Assembly (NCBI GenBank): GCA_018672475.1
Contig: JABHFS010000116.1
Coordinates: 64,621 to 128,620 of the forward strand
DNA: 64,000 nucleotides
Reading direction: 5' to 3'
From: Gemmatimonadota bacterium
Lineage (GTDB): Bacteria; Latescibacterota; UBA2968; UBA8231
The notes under the pieces are model-generated. The model was not told where the DNA came from. It saw nothing but the letters and a program-made list of their open reading frames with translations, and did not search any database. The translations under genes and the position numbers were made by a program. Within the stretch, counting starts at the first letter, position 1. Each line of letters starts with the position of its first letter. This document shows, piece by piece, positions 25,245 through 33,490 of this stretch.

Positions 25245-26024
25245 TCAAGGTATTTTTTCGATGATGATGGGGGCTCGGCGATCGAGGCCAAATCGCTGTG
25301 CGGCGTTGCCGCCGTTTACTGAGATCTCCAGGAAGTTGGCGCTGCCGATAAGGGCGAGTGGTTCTTCTGTTGCGACGTCGGCATAGGCCTTTTTTATCTT
25401 GGAGAGCGAATGGGGCCCAAATCGGATGCGCAATGCGCTCTCCCACGGTTCAATATCGCTAGCCGTAATATTGCTCACGAGGTTGCCGAAACGGTCGACA
25501 TGGATAATTTGGCCCTCGATTTGATCCGGACTTTTGCGGGGGGCAATTTCGTTTAGTCTTATGGGATTAGGAATCGCAGGCCCTATTTCGCTCAGGTCTA
25601 ACCCATCGCATAGATGAGCGGCTATGGGGGCAAAAATATCGCGACCGTGGAAAGTGCTGCTTTGCTGCGGGGCACAGAGGTCTTCGCGGTCAATTTCGTG
25701 GATTGGCCCCTCGGCCCGGTCGAGGATAAAGCTGAAGAGGCCATTGTCCGGGCCGACCCAGGTCTGATCATCGGCTTTAAAGGCCAAAGGGCGGCGTTGG
25801 GTACCTACGCCTGGGTCAACGACGGCCAGATGTGTTGTCCCAGGTGGAAATTCACAGGCGGCGTGGCGCAGGGTAAATGCGGCGGCGAGTATGTCTTGTG
25901 GGGGGATCTGATGCGAGATATCGATTAGTTGGGCGGTGGGGGCGACGCGTAGGATTGCCCCTTTCATCGCACCGACATAATAATCGCTATGGCCAAAATC
26001 GGTAGTAAGCGTGACGATGGGCAT
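25245..26024 (-). CDS. SAM hydroxide adenosyltransferase (SAM hydrolase, DUF62 family)
   Basis: A 259-residue member of the fluorinase/chlorinase-like family. It opens 'MPIVTLTTDFGHSDYYVGAMKG' in part, has 'HLAVVDPGVGT' (65-75), 'WVGPDNGLFS' (89-98) and 'FHGRDIFAPIAAHL' with the Asp/Arg/His residues typical of the SAM-hydrolysing members. The halide-specific loop of true fluorinases is not evident. It splits SAM with water to adenosine and methionine. It is 11 nt downstream of a lipoprotein gene and 7 nt upstream of the hexomutase gene. Confidence 0.9.
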   Translation of the reverse strand: MPIVTLTTDFGHSDYYVGAMKGAILRVAPTAQLIDISHQIPPQDILAAAFTLRHAACEFPPGTTHLAVVDPGVGTQRRPLAFKADDQTWVGPDNGLFSFILDRAEGPIHEIDREDLCAPQQSSTFHGRDIFAPIAAHLCDGLDLSEIGPAIPNPIRLNEIAPRKSPDQIEGQIIHVDRFGNLVSNITASDIEPWESALRIRFGPHSLSKIKKAYADVATEEPLALIGSANFLEISVNGGNAAQRFGLDRRAPIIIEKIP

Positions 26025-26035
26025 ATGGATGCGGT

Positions 26036-26704
26036 TTAGCCGGTTTCCTCGGTTGTGGTCGTCGTTCCGTCGTCGGTCGTTGCATCGTCCGTAGCTGTTC
26101 CGTCGTCAGTCGTTGTTCCGTCGTCCGTAGCTGTTTCGTCGTCAGTCGTTGTTCCGTCGTCGGTCGTTGTTCCGTCGTCGGTAGCTGTTCCGTCGTCGGT
26201 CGTTGTTCCGTCGTCGGTCGTCGTTTCGTCGTCAGGCTCTGTGGTCTCACCGGTATCGCCGCCCAAGTCGGGCAAGGGTTTTAGCAGGGTGAGTTCGAAT
26301 TCGACGAGGGTGGTGTCGTCTTTGCTGATGGTAATGTTTTTTTGCTGACCTTCGAAAATGAGTTCGTCGTTGAGGTCGTAACCGCTCAGGGTCAGGTTAT
26401 ACCCGTCACCGGGTTGTAAAGTGCCGATGGTCCCGGTGGCCGGTCCGAGGGGCGAGATATCGAGTGTTTTGGAGATCGGCGGAATATTGGGGCCGGTGAT
26501 CACGGCTTCGATGCGGTAGATTATAGTGGCTAGGGCTTTGCCCAGAGGTAGATAGAGGTTTAGCTCCGCGGTTTCCACCGCTGTATCCGTTTGGGATTGC
26601 GGGTCTTTACCGACCGGAATCTGTGCCGAATCGAAGGGATTGCTGCGATCCAGGCTACCACAGCCGGTAAGTATAAGTACAATGAATATGAACAGATGGA
26701 GCAT
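26036..26704 (-). CDS. Lipoprotein with a Thr/Asp tandem-repeat tail
   Basis: A 222-residue protein with a lipoprotein signal ('FIVLILTGCGSLDRS', Cys at about residue 15). A beta-rich domain of ~130 residues follows ('TIIYRIEAVITGPNIPPI', 'LTLSGYDLNDELIFEG'), resembling carboxypeptidase-regulatory-like or Ig-like folds. The last ~70 residues are a low-complexity tail made of six- to eight-residue units such as TTDDGT, TATDDG. The tail probably spans or extends from the envelope. First gene of the operon with the SAM hydrolase and hexomutase. Confidence 0.72.
   Translation of the reverse strand: MLHLFIFIVLILTGCGSLDRSNPFDSAQIPVGKDPQSQTDTAVETAELNLYLPLGKALATIIYRIEAVITGPNIPPISKTLDISPLGPATGTIGTLQPGDGYNLTLSGYDLNDELIFEGQQKNITISKDDTTLVEFELTLLKPLPDLGGDTGETTEPDDETTTDDGTTTDDGTATDDGTTTDDGTTTDDETATDDGTTTDDGTATDDATTDDGTTTTTEETG
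26041..26235. repeat. Coding tandem repeat (18-bp-type units)
   Basis: Short in-frame repeats encode T-T-D-D-G-T type units in the lipoprotein above. Units differ at a few positions and in length (18-24 bp), a pattern expected of slippage. Repeat number probably varies between strains. The opposite strand has an open frame rich in Val/Pro/Ser, which is an artefact of the repeat. Confidence 0.85.
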
Positions 26705-26777
26705 GGGCGTAGATCTCCAGGTTTATATTTGTTTAATGTAAGAGTTGCCCATAGGTCTTTCCACCGTTTTCTGTTCC

Positions 26778-26806
26778 TTGACAGTGGAGGTGGTCTCGCG
26801 TATCGT
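26778..26806 (+). promoter_or_regulatory. Predicted sigma-70 promoter, divergent region
   Basis: TTGACA (26778-26783), 17-nt spacer, TATCGT (26801-26806). Expected start about 26813, only a few bases before the ATG at 26816. No ribosome binding site is seen. It lies in the 111-nt gap between divergent lipoprotein genes. Confidence 0.5.
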
Positions 26807-26815
26807 TTTTTTACT

Positions 26816-28108
26816 ATGCAAAAATTAAGCTGCTTTGTCTATGTTTTCATGTTTACGGCCTGTATCGGTCCTTTCGCTGGCAAGAAGGTCACTCCTTGGC
26901 TCGCGGGGCCGCCGGCGCTAAAAGTCAACTTTTCGAGTGAGGAGGCTGCGGCGTTGCTTGTTTGGGACCAGGCGCCGGTCGAAGGATTTCTGCACTACGA
27001 GATCCAACGCAGCTCGGGTGGGGATTTTGCGACGGTCGCACAGGTGCAATCGGTGTCCGATACCAGTTTCAGCGATCGCGGGCTCTTGGCCAATGAGAAT
27101 TACCGCTATCAGGTTTTGAGCGTCTTCGGCGAAAAAGAAAAGGTACACCAGTTGGCGAGCACTTCGGTGGAGGGCGGTTTTCACCACCAGGTCAATGCGT
27201 GGGGGTTGCCGACCGGTTTCGCGCCGACGCGATTGGCGGTTAGCCGCGAGGGGACGGTTTTTGCCGTCGGCGCCCGTCAGGGGCTTGTCGAACGTTTTGA
27301 TCGGACCGGCAATTCTTTGGGGGGGCTGGTATATACCCGCGAGGCCCTGGCCTGTATGGAAACGAGCGCGTTGGATGGACCTTCGTTGGCCCTAGATCAA
27401 GAGGACAATCTCTATGTGGTCTATAATTTACAGCGCGAAGGGCGGCAACCGGAGGCTTTTTGGAGCAAATTTGCACCCGACGGCGGTTTGTTGTGGACTC
27501 GGCCGTTAGCCGGTCTTTTTGCCCGTCATATCGTTATCGACGGCGAGGAAATATACATCGAGAGCATCAGCCAATTGCAGCAGTTCGATCGCTCGGGTGA
27601 ACGCCAGGTGCAGTACGCGATCCCGGCCTTGTTGGTCTCGAGTCTACGATTTTGGCAGGGGCGTTTCGCCGCACTGATCGAGCCGTTGAGTTTGCGCGAA
27701 GGGGATTGGCAGGCCCCCCGATTGGTGGTCTACGACGAAGCGGAGCGCGGTTCGACCGTCCAGGTTATCGGCCGCGATCCCAAATCGCATCAGGACCGCG
27801 GCAGTGGGTTGTTACGGCGCCCGACGGACTTCGCTGTCGATGAGGTTTCGGCGCGAGCCTTCGTGGTCAACGCCGGCCAGGACCGCATCGAAGTGTTCAG
27901 GGGGGATGATTATCTGACGCGCTGGGGCGAGGAGGGCGATGCGGAAGGGCAGTTTCGCTTTTCGGGCGATATTGAAGTGGTGGTGAATATGGCTAATGGC
28001 GAGAAGGCCGAACGTCATGTGATGGCTGGGGGGATTGCCCGTGACGCGGAGGGTTTTGTGTATATAGCCGATACTTTTAATGATAGGATCCAGAAATTCG
28101 AACCATGA
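26816..28108 (+). CDS. Exported NHL/beta-propeller-like lipoprotein
   Basis: A 430-residue protein from ATG 26816; the open frame extends further upstream to 26591 but that part has no leader. The start gives a lipoprotein-type signal ('VFMFTACIGPFAG'). A fibronectin-III-like segment follows ('LVWDQAPVEGFLHYEIQRSS', 'YRYQVLSVFGEKE'), then propeller-like blades ('LALDQEDNLYVVYN', 'GIARDAEGFVYIADTFNDRI') of the NHL type. It is probably a surface or periplasmic binding protein; ligand unknown. It overlaps the TPR gene by 4 nt (ATGA). Confidence 0.75.
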   Translation: MQKLSCFVYVFMFTACIGPFAGKKVTPWLAGPPALKVNFSSEEAAALLVWDQAPVEGFLHYEIQRSSGGDFATVAQVQSVSDTSFSDRGLLANENYRYQVLSVFGEKEKVHQLASTSVEGGFHHQVNAWGLPTGFAPTRLAVSREGTVFAVGARQGLVERFDRTGNSLGGLVYTREALACMETSALDGPSLALDQEDNLYVVYNLQREGRQPEAFWSKFAPDGGLLWTRPLAGLFARHIVIDGEEIYIESISQLQQFDRSGERQVQYAIPALLVSSLRFWQGRFAALIEPLSLREGDWQAPRLVVYDEAERGSTVQVIGRDPKSHQDRGSGLLRRPTDFAVDEVSARAFVVNAGQDRIEVFRGDDYLTRWGEEGDAEGQFRFSGDIEVVVNMANGEKAERHVMAGGIARDAEGFVYIADTFNDRIQKFEP

Positions 28109-29040
28109 AAATATGGATCGCGCTATTGTTGCTGTCGTTCGTCGTGGTAGGGGCTGATGCGCAACGCGAGGGCAAACGACGGTATAGCGTTTGGGCCAAA
28201 GAGAAGATTCGCTATCTCAACGCCAAGCTTATCATCGACCCCTACGATAGGCATCTGCGGGTGCTGCTGGCCAACGCCTACTTTGAAGATGGACAAGAGT
28301 ACGAAGCCAAAGACCAGCTAAAAGAAGCGCTCGTTCTAGATCCCAACTACGCCGAAGCGCACTGCAACCTAGCCGTTATCCTACAAGGCCAAGGCTATAA
28401 GAGCGAGGCCAAACACCACTTTGAAGAAGCATTGCGGCTAGATTCGCTGATGGTTGAGGCGATGGCGGGGTACGGGGCCCTGCTCTGCCGTTCTGGGCGC
28501 CAAGCCGAGGGTCTTGAACATTTAGAGAAAGTGGTCTCGGTTCAGCCGGATCACGTTGGCGCCCGGTTTAATATGGCGGTGGCCTACCACAAGGTCGGCG
28601 ATTTCAAGAAATCCATCGAACATTTGGAGATCTTGTTACGGACCGATTTCAAGTATCCCGGTGGGCGTCGCGCGTTGGCTAGGGCCTATTACAGCCTCGG
28701 GCTCTTGCGCCTGCAGGCCGAGCAACCCGATTTGGCGCTTGAGGTGTTGGTCAAAGCTGTCGAATATGAACAAGAAAGTGAGGATATGTACTTCGCCAAA
28801 GGCCTGGCCCATATGGACAGCGGCGATTGGGCCGGGGCGGAGGAGGCCTTTAAGCAGGTTATTAGGTTGGAACAGGACCATATTCCGGCCCTGCACAATC
28901 TAGGCACGATCTGCGAGAAGATGGACCGGGCGGAGGAGGCGATCGAATACTTTCTCAAAGTCCAGCAATTGGCGCCGCATTTACCAACGATGGAGGCGGT
29001 CAAGCACTCCTCGTATAAAGTCGAATACCTCGTCGAATAG
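28105..29040 (+). CDS. Exported tetratricopeptide-repeat protein
   Basis: A 311-residue protein with a signal peptide ('IALLLLSFVVVGADAQ') and at least six TPR units (for example 'AKDQLKEALVLDPNYAEAHC', 'AKHHFEEALRLDSLMVEAMA', 'EEAIEYFLKVQQLAPHLPT'). TPR arrays make protein scaffolds. Coupled by a 4-nt overlap to the NHL-like lipoprotein, so the two probably form one periplasmic assembly. The target is unknown. Confidence 0.85.
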   Translation: MKIWIALLLLSFVVVGADAQREGKRRYSVWAKEKIRYLNAKLIIDPYDRHLRVLLANAYFEDGQEYEAKDQLKEALVLDPNYAEAHCNLAVILQGQGYKSEAKHHFEEALRLDSLMVEAMAGYGALLCRSGRQAEGLEHLEKVVSVQPDHVGARFNMAVAYHKVGDFKKSIEHLEILLRTDFKYPGGRRALARAYYSLGLLRLQAEQPDLALEVLVKAVEYEQESEDMYFAKGLAHMDSGDWAGAEEAFKQVIRLEQDHIPALHNLGTICEKMDRAEEAIEYFLKVQQLAPHLPTMEAVKHSSYKVEYLVE

Positions 29041-29064
29041 GCGGCTACCAGTCGGGCACAAAGT

Positions 29065-29093
29065 TTGACTTTATTCCGACAAATCCGTAAACT
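29065..29093 (+). promoter_or_regulatory. Predicted promoter of the infA leader
   Basis: TTGACT (29065-29070), 17-nt spacer, TAAACT (29088-29093); expected transcription start near 29100. The resulting leader would be about 145 nt and includes the terminator-like hairpin at 29179-29226. Confidence 0.5.
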
Positions 29094-29178
29094 ATGGTGC
29101 CATAAGGCGTTTTGTGGCGAATTTTATTTTGAGAGCGGATATGAGTCGCTGAACATCGCCCCTTTTCGATCGCGTGTC

Positions 29179-29228
29179 AGAGCGAGTGGTTGCTGGGTAG
29201 CTGTTTCAGTGGCCGCTCTTTTTTTTAT
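29179..29228 (+). terminator. Intrinsic terminator inside the infA leader
   Basis: AGAGC (29179-29183) pairs with GCTCT (29215-29219), and an inner stem GGTTGCTG (29188-29195) pairs with CAGTGGCC (29207-29214) using three G-T wobbles. Eight T residues follow (29219-29226). It is placed after the predicted promoter and 18 nt before the infA start, so it could attenuate infA or end a short leader RNA. Confidence 0.6.
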
Positions 29229-29245
29229 TTTATTAAGCGAGTATA

Positions 29246-29464
29246 ATGGCCAAAGAAGAAGCGATAGAAGTCCAGGCAGTGGTCAAAGAAGCCCTGCCCA
29301 ACGGCTATTTCAAGTGCGAGATGGAGAACAGCCATGAGATCCTGGCCCATATCTCCGGGAAGATGCGTAAGTACTATATCCGCGTGCTGCCGGGCGACCA
29401 GGTCACTGTCGCGCTCTCGCCCTACGACTTGAGCCGTGGACGCATAACCTTCCGCAACCGCTAA
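29246..29464 (+). CDS. infA: Translation initiation factor IF-1
   Basis: A 72-residue S1/OB-fold protein with the standard IF-1 sequence: '[19 protein letters not shown]', '[20 protein letters not shown]', '[20 protein letters not shown]' in part, and 'GRITFRNR' at the end. IF-1 binds the A site of the 30S subunit during initiation. Ribosomal-protein genes are not adjacent. There is no clear ribosome binding site, and an attenuator-like terminator lies just upstream. Confidence 0.97.
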   Translation: MAKEEAIEVQAVVKEALPNGYFKCEMENSHEILAHISGKMRKYYIRVLPGDQVTVALSPYDLSRGRITFRNR

Positions 29465-29697
29465 GACTCCGGCGGTCCACGAGTTCCCACTTGCACGTCT
29501 CGAAGCACGGGGCCGGTCTCTGTCGTTTGAGGCGTCCGCTCCATGTCCTGCTACCGGATTATTAGCCCGCTGTGCCAAGTGCCCTAAGTCGCGTTGAGGT
29601 TTGTTCGCGCGCGATCTTATGACGGGTTGCGCTCAATCCGAATTTCCCTTTACACATTACCGCCCCGGTCTCGCAATGGCCGGAATGTGAGGATAGT

Positions 29698-29988
29698 ATG
29701 GTCACGATCGGGATGAATTACGAAGTTTTAGAAGGCAAAGAGGAGATCTTTGAAAAGGCCTTTGCGCATGTCTTGACGAAATTAGAAGGCGCAGATGGCC
29801 ACGAATCCTCCAGATTGCTGAGGGATGTACACCAGGTGCGGTCTTATGCGATCCATTCGCGATGGTCGGACGAGAAAAGTTTCAGGGCGTTCGTGGCATC
29901 GGAAGAATTCGCCAAGGTCACCAATTGGGGAAAGGAACAAATCCTGGCCGCGCGGCCTGAGCACATAGTTTACAGGACTGAAGGCTGA
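29698..29988 (+). CDS. Antibiotic biosynthesis monooxygenase (ABM)-like dimeric alpha-beta barrel protein
   Basis: A 96-residue single-domain protein. 'MNYEVLEGKEEIFEKAF', 'EGADGHESSRLLRDVHQ', 'SYAIHSRWSDEKSFRAFVAS' in part and the C-terminal 'KEQILAARPEHIVY' follow the ABM/heme-degrading monooxygenase pattern of strand-helix-strand. Active-site residues vary widely in this family, so the reaction cannot be given. It ends 5 nt before the lysyl-tRNA synthetase gene. The 233-nt spacer before it (29465-29697) holds nothing recognisable. Confidence 0.75.
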   Translation: MVTIGMNYEVLEGKEEIFEKAFAHVLTKLEGADGHESSRLLRDVHQVRSYAIHSRWSDEKSFRAFVASEEFAKVTNWGKEQILAARPEHIVYRTEG

Positions 29989-29993
29989 GCGTC

Positions 29994-31565
29994 ATGGGCA
30001 AAACAGAAAAAGAGGGATACCGTTCCTGGCCTTTCCAGGAAGCGGCGCAGATCGTCAAACAGCGCCGTCCCGACGGCGAGCGTCCGGTGCTTTTCGAGAC
30101 CGGATTCGGTCCGAGTGGATTGCCGCATATCGGGACCTTTGCCGAAGTCGCGCGCACTACCTGGGTGCGGCGGGCTTTTGAGCACCAGACAGGCATCCCT
30201 ACTCGGCTATTGGCATTCAGCGATGATATGGACGGCTTGCGCAAGGTGCCGCTCAATCTGCCACAGCCCGAAATGCTCGAAACCCACCTCGGCAAACCGC
30301 TGCACGTCATTCCCGATCCTTTCGGTGAGCAGGATAGTTTCAGCGGTTATATGAACCACAAACTCAGGCAATTCCTCGACACCTATCATTTCGACTACGA
30401 ATTCCAGAGTTCGTCGGAAGCCTACAAGCGTGGTGACTTCGACAAAGGGTTGCAAATACTGCTCGACAAGGTCGAAGAAGTCCGCCAGTTGATTGTGCCG
30501 ACCTTGGGCGAGGACAAGCGGGCGGCCTGGTCGCCGTTTTTCCCCGTCTGCCCCGAGTGCGGATCGGTCTACAGTACGCGGGTGACGGGTTATCACCCGG
30601 AACGGCAAAGCCTTGATTTTATTTGCGATGGCGAAGTCGGCAGCGCGCGCGGTTGCGGGGCCGACGGAGAGTTGTCGGTGTTGGGCGGACGGGTGAAGCT
30701 TGGTTGGAAGGTCGATTGGGCTTTGCGGTGGTTTACCTACGAGGTGGACTACGAAATGTATGGCAAGGATCTGATTGATTCGGCCAAACTTTCCGGTCGA
30801 ATCGTGCGTTTGATGGGCAAGCAACCGCCCGTCGGGTTGACTTATGAGCTGTTTTTGGATGAAGAAGGCAAAAAAATATCCAAGAGCGTGGGCAAGGGGC
30901 TGACCGTCGACGCTTGGGTGCAGTACGCGCCGATCGAATCGCTGCTTTATTATATCTACCAAAACCCGAAACGAGCCCGGCGGCTGTTCTGGGATGTCGT
31001 GCCCAAGTGTGTCGACGACTACCTCGACGCATTGCGGCGCTATCCCGATATAGAAGAGGGCAAACGCCCGGAACAGGATATATGGCATACCGGCGATCGA
31101 GGTAGTGCCGTGCCGGAATATGGGGCGCAGGTAAACTTTTCGACCGTCAATAATTTGATCGCCGCGCTGGGTTCGGATTCGGTCGAATTGTTGGTCGACT
31201 ACCTCGAACGCTACGACGAACGAGCTTCCTCTTATCCGCAGGTGATGCAGTCGCTGGTGGAGAAGGGGCACAACTATTACCGCGATTTCGTATTGCCGAA
31301 CAAAAAGGCGCGGGAGCCCTCAGATGAGGAGCGGGCGTTGTTGGCTAAGGTGGCTGAGCGATTGGGCGCGGCCAACGGGGTGACGGAAGACGAATTACAG
31401 GGGATACCCTTCGATATTGCGCGGGAAGCGGGGGTCGAGCCGAGAGCGTTGTTCAGTATGTTTTACCAGGTGGTGTTGGGGCAGGAGCGGGGGCCGCGGT
31501 TTGGGTCGTTTGTCAAGTTGGTGGGCAAAGAGCGGGTGTTGGAGATGTTGCGGGAGAAGCTGTAG
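29994..31565 (+). CDS. lysS: Lysyl-tRNA synthetase, class I
   Basis: A 523-residue class I LysRS, the form found in archaea and scattered bacteria and unrelated to the common class II enzyme. The HIGH-like motif is 'GFGPSGLPHIGTF' (37-49) and the KMSKS-like motif is 'EGKKISKSVGKG' (291-302). A zinc-binding insertion carries 'CPECGSVYS' (C186, C189) and further cysteines near 211 and 221. A helical anticodon-binding domain follows. It charges tRNA-Lys. Start 5 nt after the ABM-like gene stop suggests co-transcription. Confidence 0.95.
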   Translation: MGKTEKEGYRSWPFQEAAQIVKQRRPDGERPVLFETGFGPSGLPHIGTFAEVARTTWVRRAFEHQTGIPTRLLAFSDDMDGLRKVPLNLPQPEMLETHLGKPLHVIPDPFGEQDSFSGYMNHKLRQFLDTYHFDYEFQSSSEAYKRGDFDKGLQILLDKVEEVRQLIVPTLGEDKRAAWSPFFPVCPECGSVYSTRVTGYHPERQSLDFICDGEVGSARGCGADGELSVLGGRVKLGWKVDWALRWFTYEVDYEMYGKDLIDSAKLSGRIVRLMGKQPPVGLTYELFLDEEGKKISKSVGKGLTVDAWVQYAPIESLLYYIYQNPKRARRLFWDVVPKCVDDYLDALRRYPDIEEGKRPEQDIWHTGDRGSAVPEYGAQVNFSTVNNLIAALGSDSVELLVDYLERYDERASSYPQVMQSLVEKGHNYYRDFVLPNKKAREPSDEERALLAKVAERLGAANGVTEDELQGIPFDIAREAGVEPRALFSMFYQVVLGQERGPRFGSFVKLVGKERVLEMLREKL

Positions 31566-31654
31566 GTCGAATCGATTCGCAGTTGGAAAAAGGTTTTTAA
31601 GTTTGTATTATGGGTGCGATTAATTTCGCGCCTTTTTTTTGTGGAGTTTTTTCT

Positions 31655-32593
31655 ATGGAAGAACAACAGGATCTTTTCTCGGAGATAATGCCGCCGGCCA
31701 AACCCAAACACGTCGAGCGTTTGCAACAGGTACAGGAAGGGCTGCCTGCGAAATTATTTTTGGGCACGACGAGTTGGTCGAATGAGGATTGGGAGGGTTT
31801 GGTGTATCCGCAAGGCTGTGCGGCGGCCGATTATATCGAGCACTACGCGAAAGTCTTTAAGGGGGTCGAGATCGACTCCACCTGGTACCGCATACCGACG
31901 CCGAAGGCGGTCGAGGGGTGGTTGAGGCGGACGCCGGAGGAGTTTCGTTTTACGGCGAAGGTGCCGAGGGTGATAAGCCATGAGAAGGGCTTAGTCGATT
32001 GTATCGCGGAGATGGAGGAGTTTCTCTATGCGATGGAACCGTTGGGCGAACGGTTGGGGCCGTTGCTATTGCAGTTCCCCTATGTCGCTAGGGGGCAGGA
32101 CGCGCATGAGAACGAGCACGGCAGTGAGTTCCTCGATCGCTTGGCGAAATTTCTGCCGCAACTGCCGTCGGAGGATTTTCGCTTTGCGGTGGAGGTGCGC
32201 AACGGGCGATGGTTGCGGCAAGCGTTGGTAGATTTGTTGCGCGAGCACGGTGTGGCGTTGGTATTGAACAACTATTACACGATGCCGGACTTGGGAGAGG
32301 TGCGGCAGCGGATGGACCCGATAACGGGTGATTTTCTCTATTTGCGCTTTTTAGGTGATCGCAAAAGAATGGACGAGCATGTCGAGGGATTAATTAGCCG
32401 GGGGGAGAAGCAGCGCCACTGGGACAAGCTCGTCTGGGACCGAGGCGTCGAGACCGGGCGCTGGGCGCAACAGGTGCGCGAGATGATGGAGCCGGAACCC
32501 GAGCGTGAGGTCTATGCGTTTTTCAATAACCACTACGCCGGCTATGCGCCGGGTTCGTTGGGGATTTTTGCACGGGCGTGGAAAGAAGATTAG
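31655..32593 (+). CDS. DUF72 family protein
   Basis: A 312-residue TIM-barrel-like DUF72 protein. ATG 31655 has GGAG nine bases upstream; the longer frame from 31610 is unlikely. Family blocks are 'FLGTTSWSNEDWEGLVYP' (33-50 region), 'VFKGVEIDSTWYRIP', 'FRFTAKVPRVISHEKGL', 'LLLQFPYVARG', 'FAVEVRNGRWL' and 'YAFFNNHYAGYAPGS'. The biochemical role of DUF72 is not established. No co-conserved partner is visible nearby. Confidence 0.88.
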   Translation: MEEQQDLFSEIMPPAKPKHVERLQQVQEGLPAKLFLGTTSWSNEDWEGLVYPQGCAAADYIEHYAKVFKGVEIDSTWYRIPTPKAVEGWLRRTPEEFRFTAKVPRVISHEKGLVDCIAEMEEFLYAMEPLGERLGPLLLQFPYVARGQDAHENEHGSEFLDRLAKFLPQLPSEDFRFAVEVRNGRWLRQALVDLLREHGVALVLNNYYTMPDLGEVRQRMDPITGDFLYLRFLGDRKRMDEHVEGLISRGEKQRHWDKLVWDRGVETGRWAQQVREMMEPEPEREVYAFFNNHYAGYAPGSLGIFARAWKED

Positions 32594-32612
32594 TTCGAGT
32601 GCCGAATGCCTT

Positions 32613-32918
32613 CTAATCGGGCAGTACGATCTGCGGCTTGTCGGGATCCGGGCGGTAGAGTAGTACGGTATTGCCGAGGATTTGGATCAGGTGTGATTCG
32701 GCGGCGGCGGCGAGCCGGTCGCCGGCTTCCTTGCGATCGAGGGGACAACTGCGTTCGACGCGCACTTTGACCAGCTCGTTGTGGGCGTGGGCCTCGTCGA
32801 GCGATTGCAGTAGGGCGGGAGAGATGCCCTCTTTGCCCAAGTAGACGGTGGGGCGGAGTTGGTTGCCGAGGCCGCGTAGATAACGGCGGGATTTGCCGCG
32901 AAGTTCGGATTGCGTCAT
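32613..32918 (-). CDS. YhbY-type CRM-domain RNA-binding protein
   Basis: A 101-residue single-domain protein with the CRS1/YhbY pattern: 'LRGLGNQLRPTVYLGKEGIS' (the 'GLGNQL' and 'GKEGI' turns), 'AHNELVKVRVERSCP' and 'LIQILGNTVLLYRPDPD'. Such proteins bind rRNA and take part in 50S ribosome assembly. It converges on the DUF72 gene, 19 nt apart. Confidence 0.88.
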   Translation of the reverse strand: MTQSELRGKSRRYLRGLGNQLRPTVYLGKEGISPALLQSLDEAHAHNELVKVRVERSCPLDRKEAGDRLAAAAESHLIQILGNTVLLYRPDPDKPQIVLPD

Positions 32919-33008
32919 GCGGTATGGGTTCCTTGATTAAGTTTGCGAACTACAATAATCTCGATCATAAACGGCGAAGGCGGAAGACCTACGGCTCATT
33001 GCGCCGAG

Positions 33009-33407
33009 TTAGTGCACGGTATAATGCGTATCGACGGAACCCGGGCGAAGTCGTTGCGCAATGGCCGCTTTGAGATAGCCTTTGATCAGCCGTCGGCCGA
33101 AGGGGACTAGGACGGAGAAACCCAATAGGTCGGTCAAGAGCCCGGGGGTCAATAGCAACAGGCCGCCGGCGAGGATCAGTACGCCGTCGAAAATCTCCTC
33201 GCCGGGGAACTTTCCCTGGCTCATATTTGTGCGCAGGCGGTGCAGTGCTTGCGTACCCTCGCGTCGGGCGAGCGCGGCTCCGAGCGCGCCAGTGCCCAAG
33301 ACTAGGGCGATGGTGGGCACTACGCCGAGTCGTTGACCGACCTCGATTAGCAGGGCCAATTCGCAGACCGGAACTATGGTGAATAATAGTAATAGGCGTA
33401 AGAACAT
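33009..33407 (-). CDS. fxsA: FxsA family membrane protein
   Basis: A 132-residue cytoplasmic-membrane protein. The frame is open far upstream, but ATG 33407 has GGAGA about ten bases before it and gives the family's start: 'MFLRLLLLFTIVPVCELALL', 'IEVGQRLGVVPTIALVLGTG' and 'ARREGTQALHRLRTNMSQG', then 'LLLTPGLLTDLLGFSVLVP'. FxsA was named for relieving F-exclusion of phage T7 in E. coli; its normal role is unclear. It diverges from comEC with 83 nt between starts. Confidence 0.87.
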   Translation of the reverse strand: MFLRLLLLFTIVPVCELALLIEVGQRLGVVPTIALVLGTGALGAALARREGTQALHRLRTNMSQGKFPGEEIFDGVLILAGGLLLLTPGLLTDLLGFSVLVPFGRRLIKGYLKAAIAQRLRPGSVDTHYTVH

Positions 33408-33490
33408 AGACGTTTTCTCTCCAAGCTTTTGAATATATGCGCCTTGACGGACTATGTCGAGGTGGAACGCTTTTTGCGCATTGTGCCTGT

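Noticed and set aside
26055-26348. Val/Pro/Ser repeat ORF on the plus strand
   Set aside because: Mirror of the in-frame tandem repeat of the lipoprotein gene.
29242-29247. TATAAT at the infA start
   Set aside because: It overlaps the ATG of infA, so it cannot be its promoter; no suitable -35 for a downstream start.
30207-31271. 354-codon minus-strand frame
   Set aside because: Shadow of the lysyl-tRNA synthetase gene; no recognisable motif.
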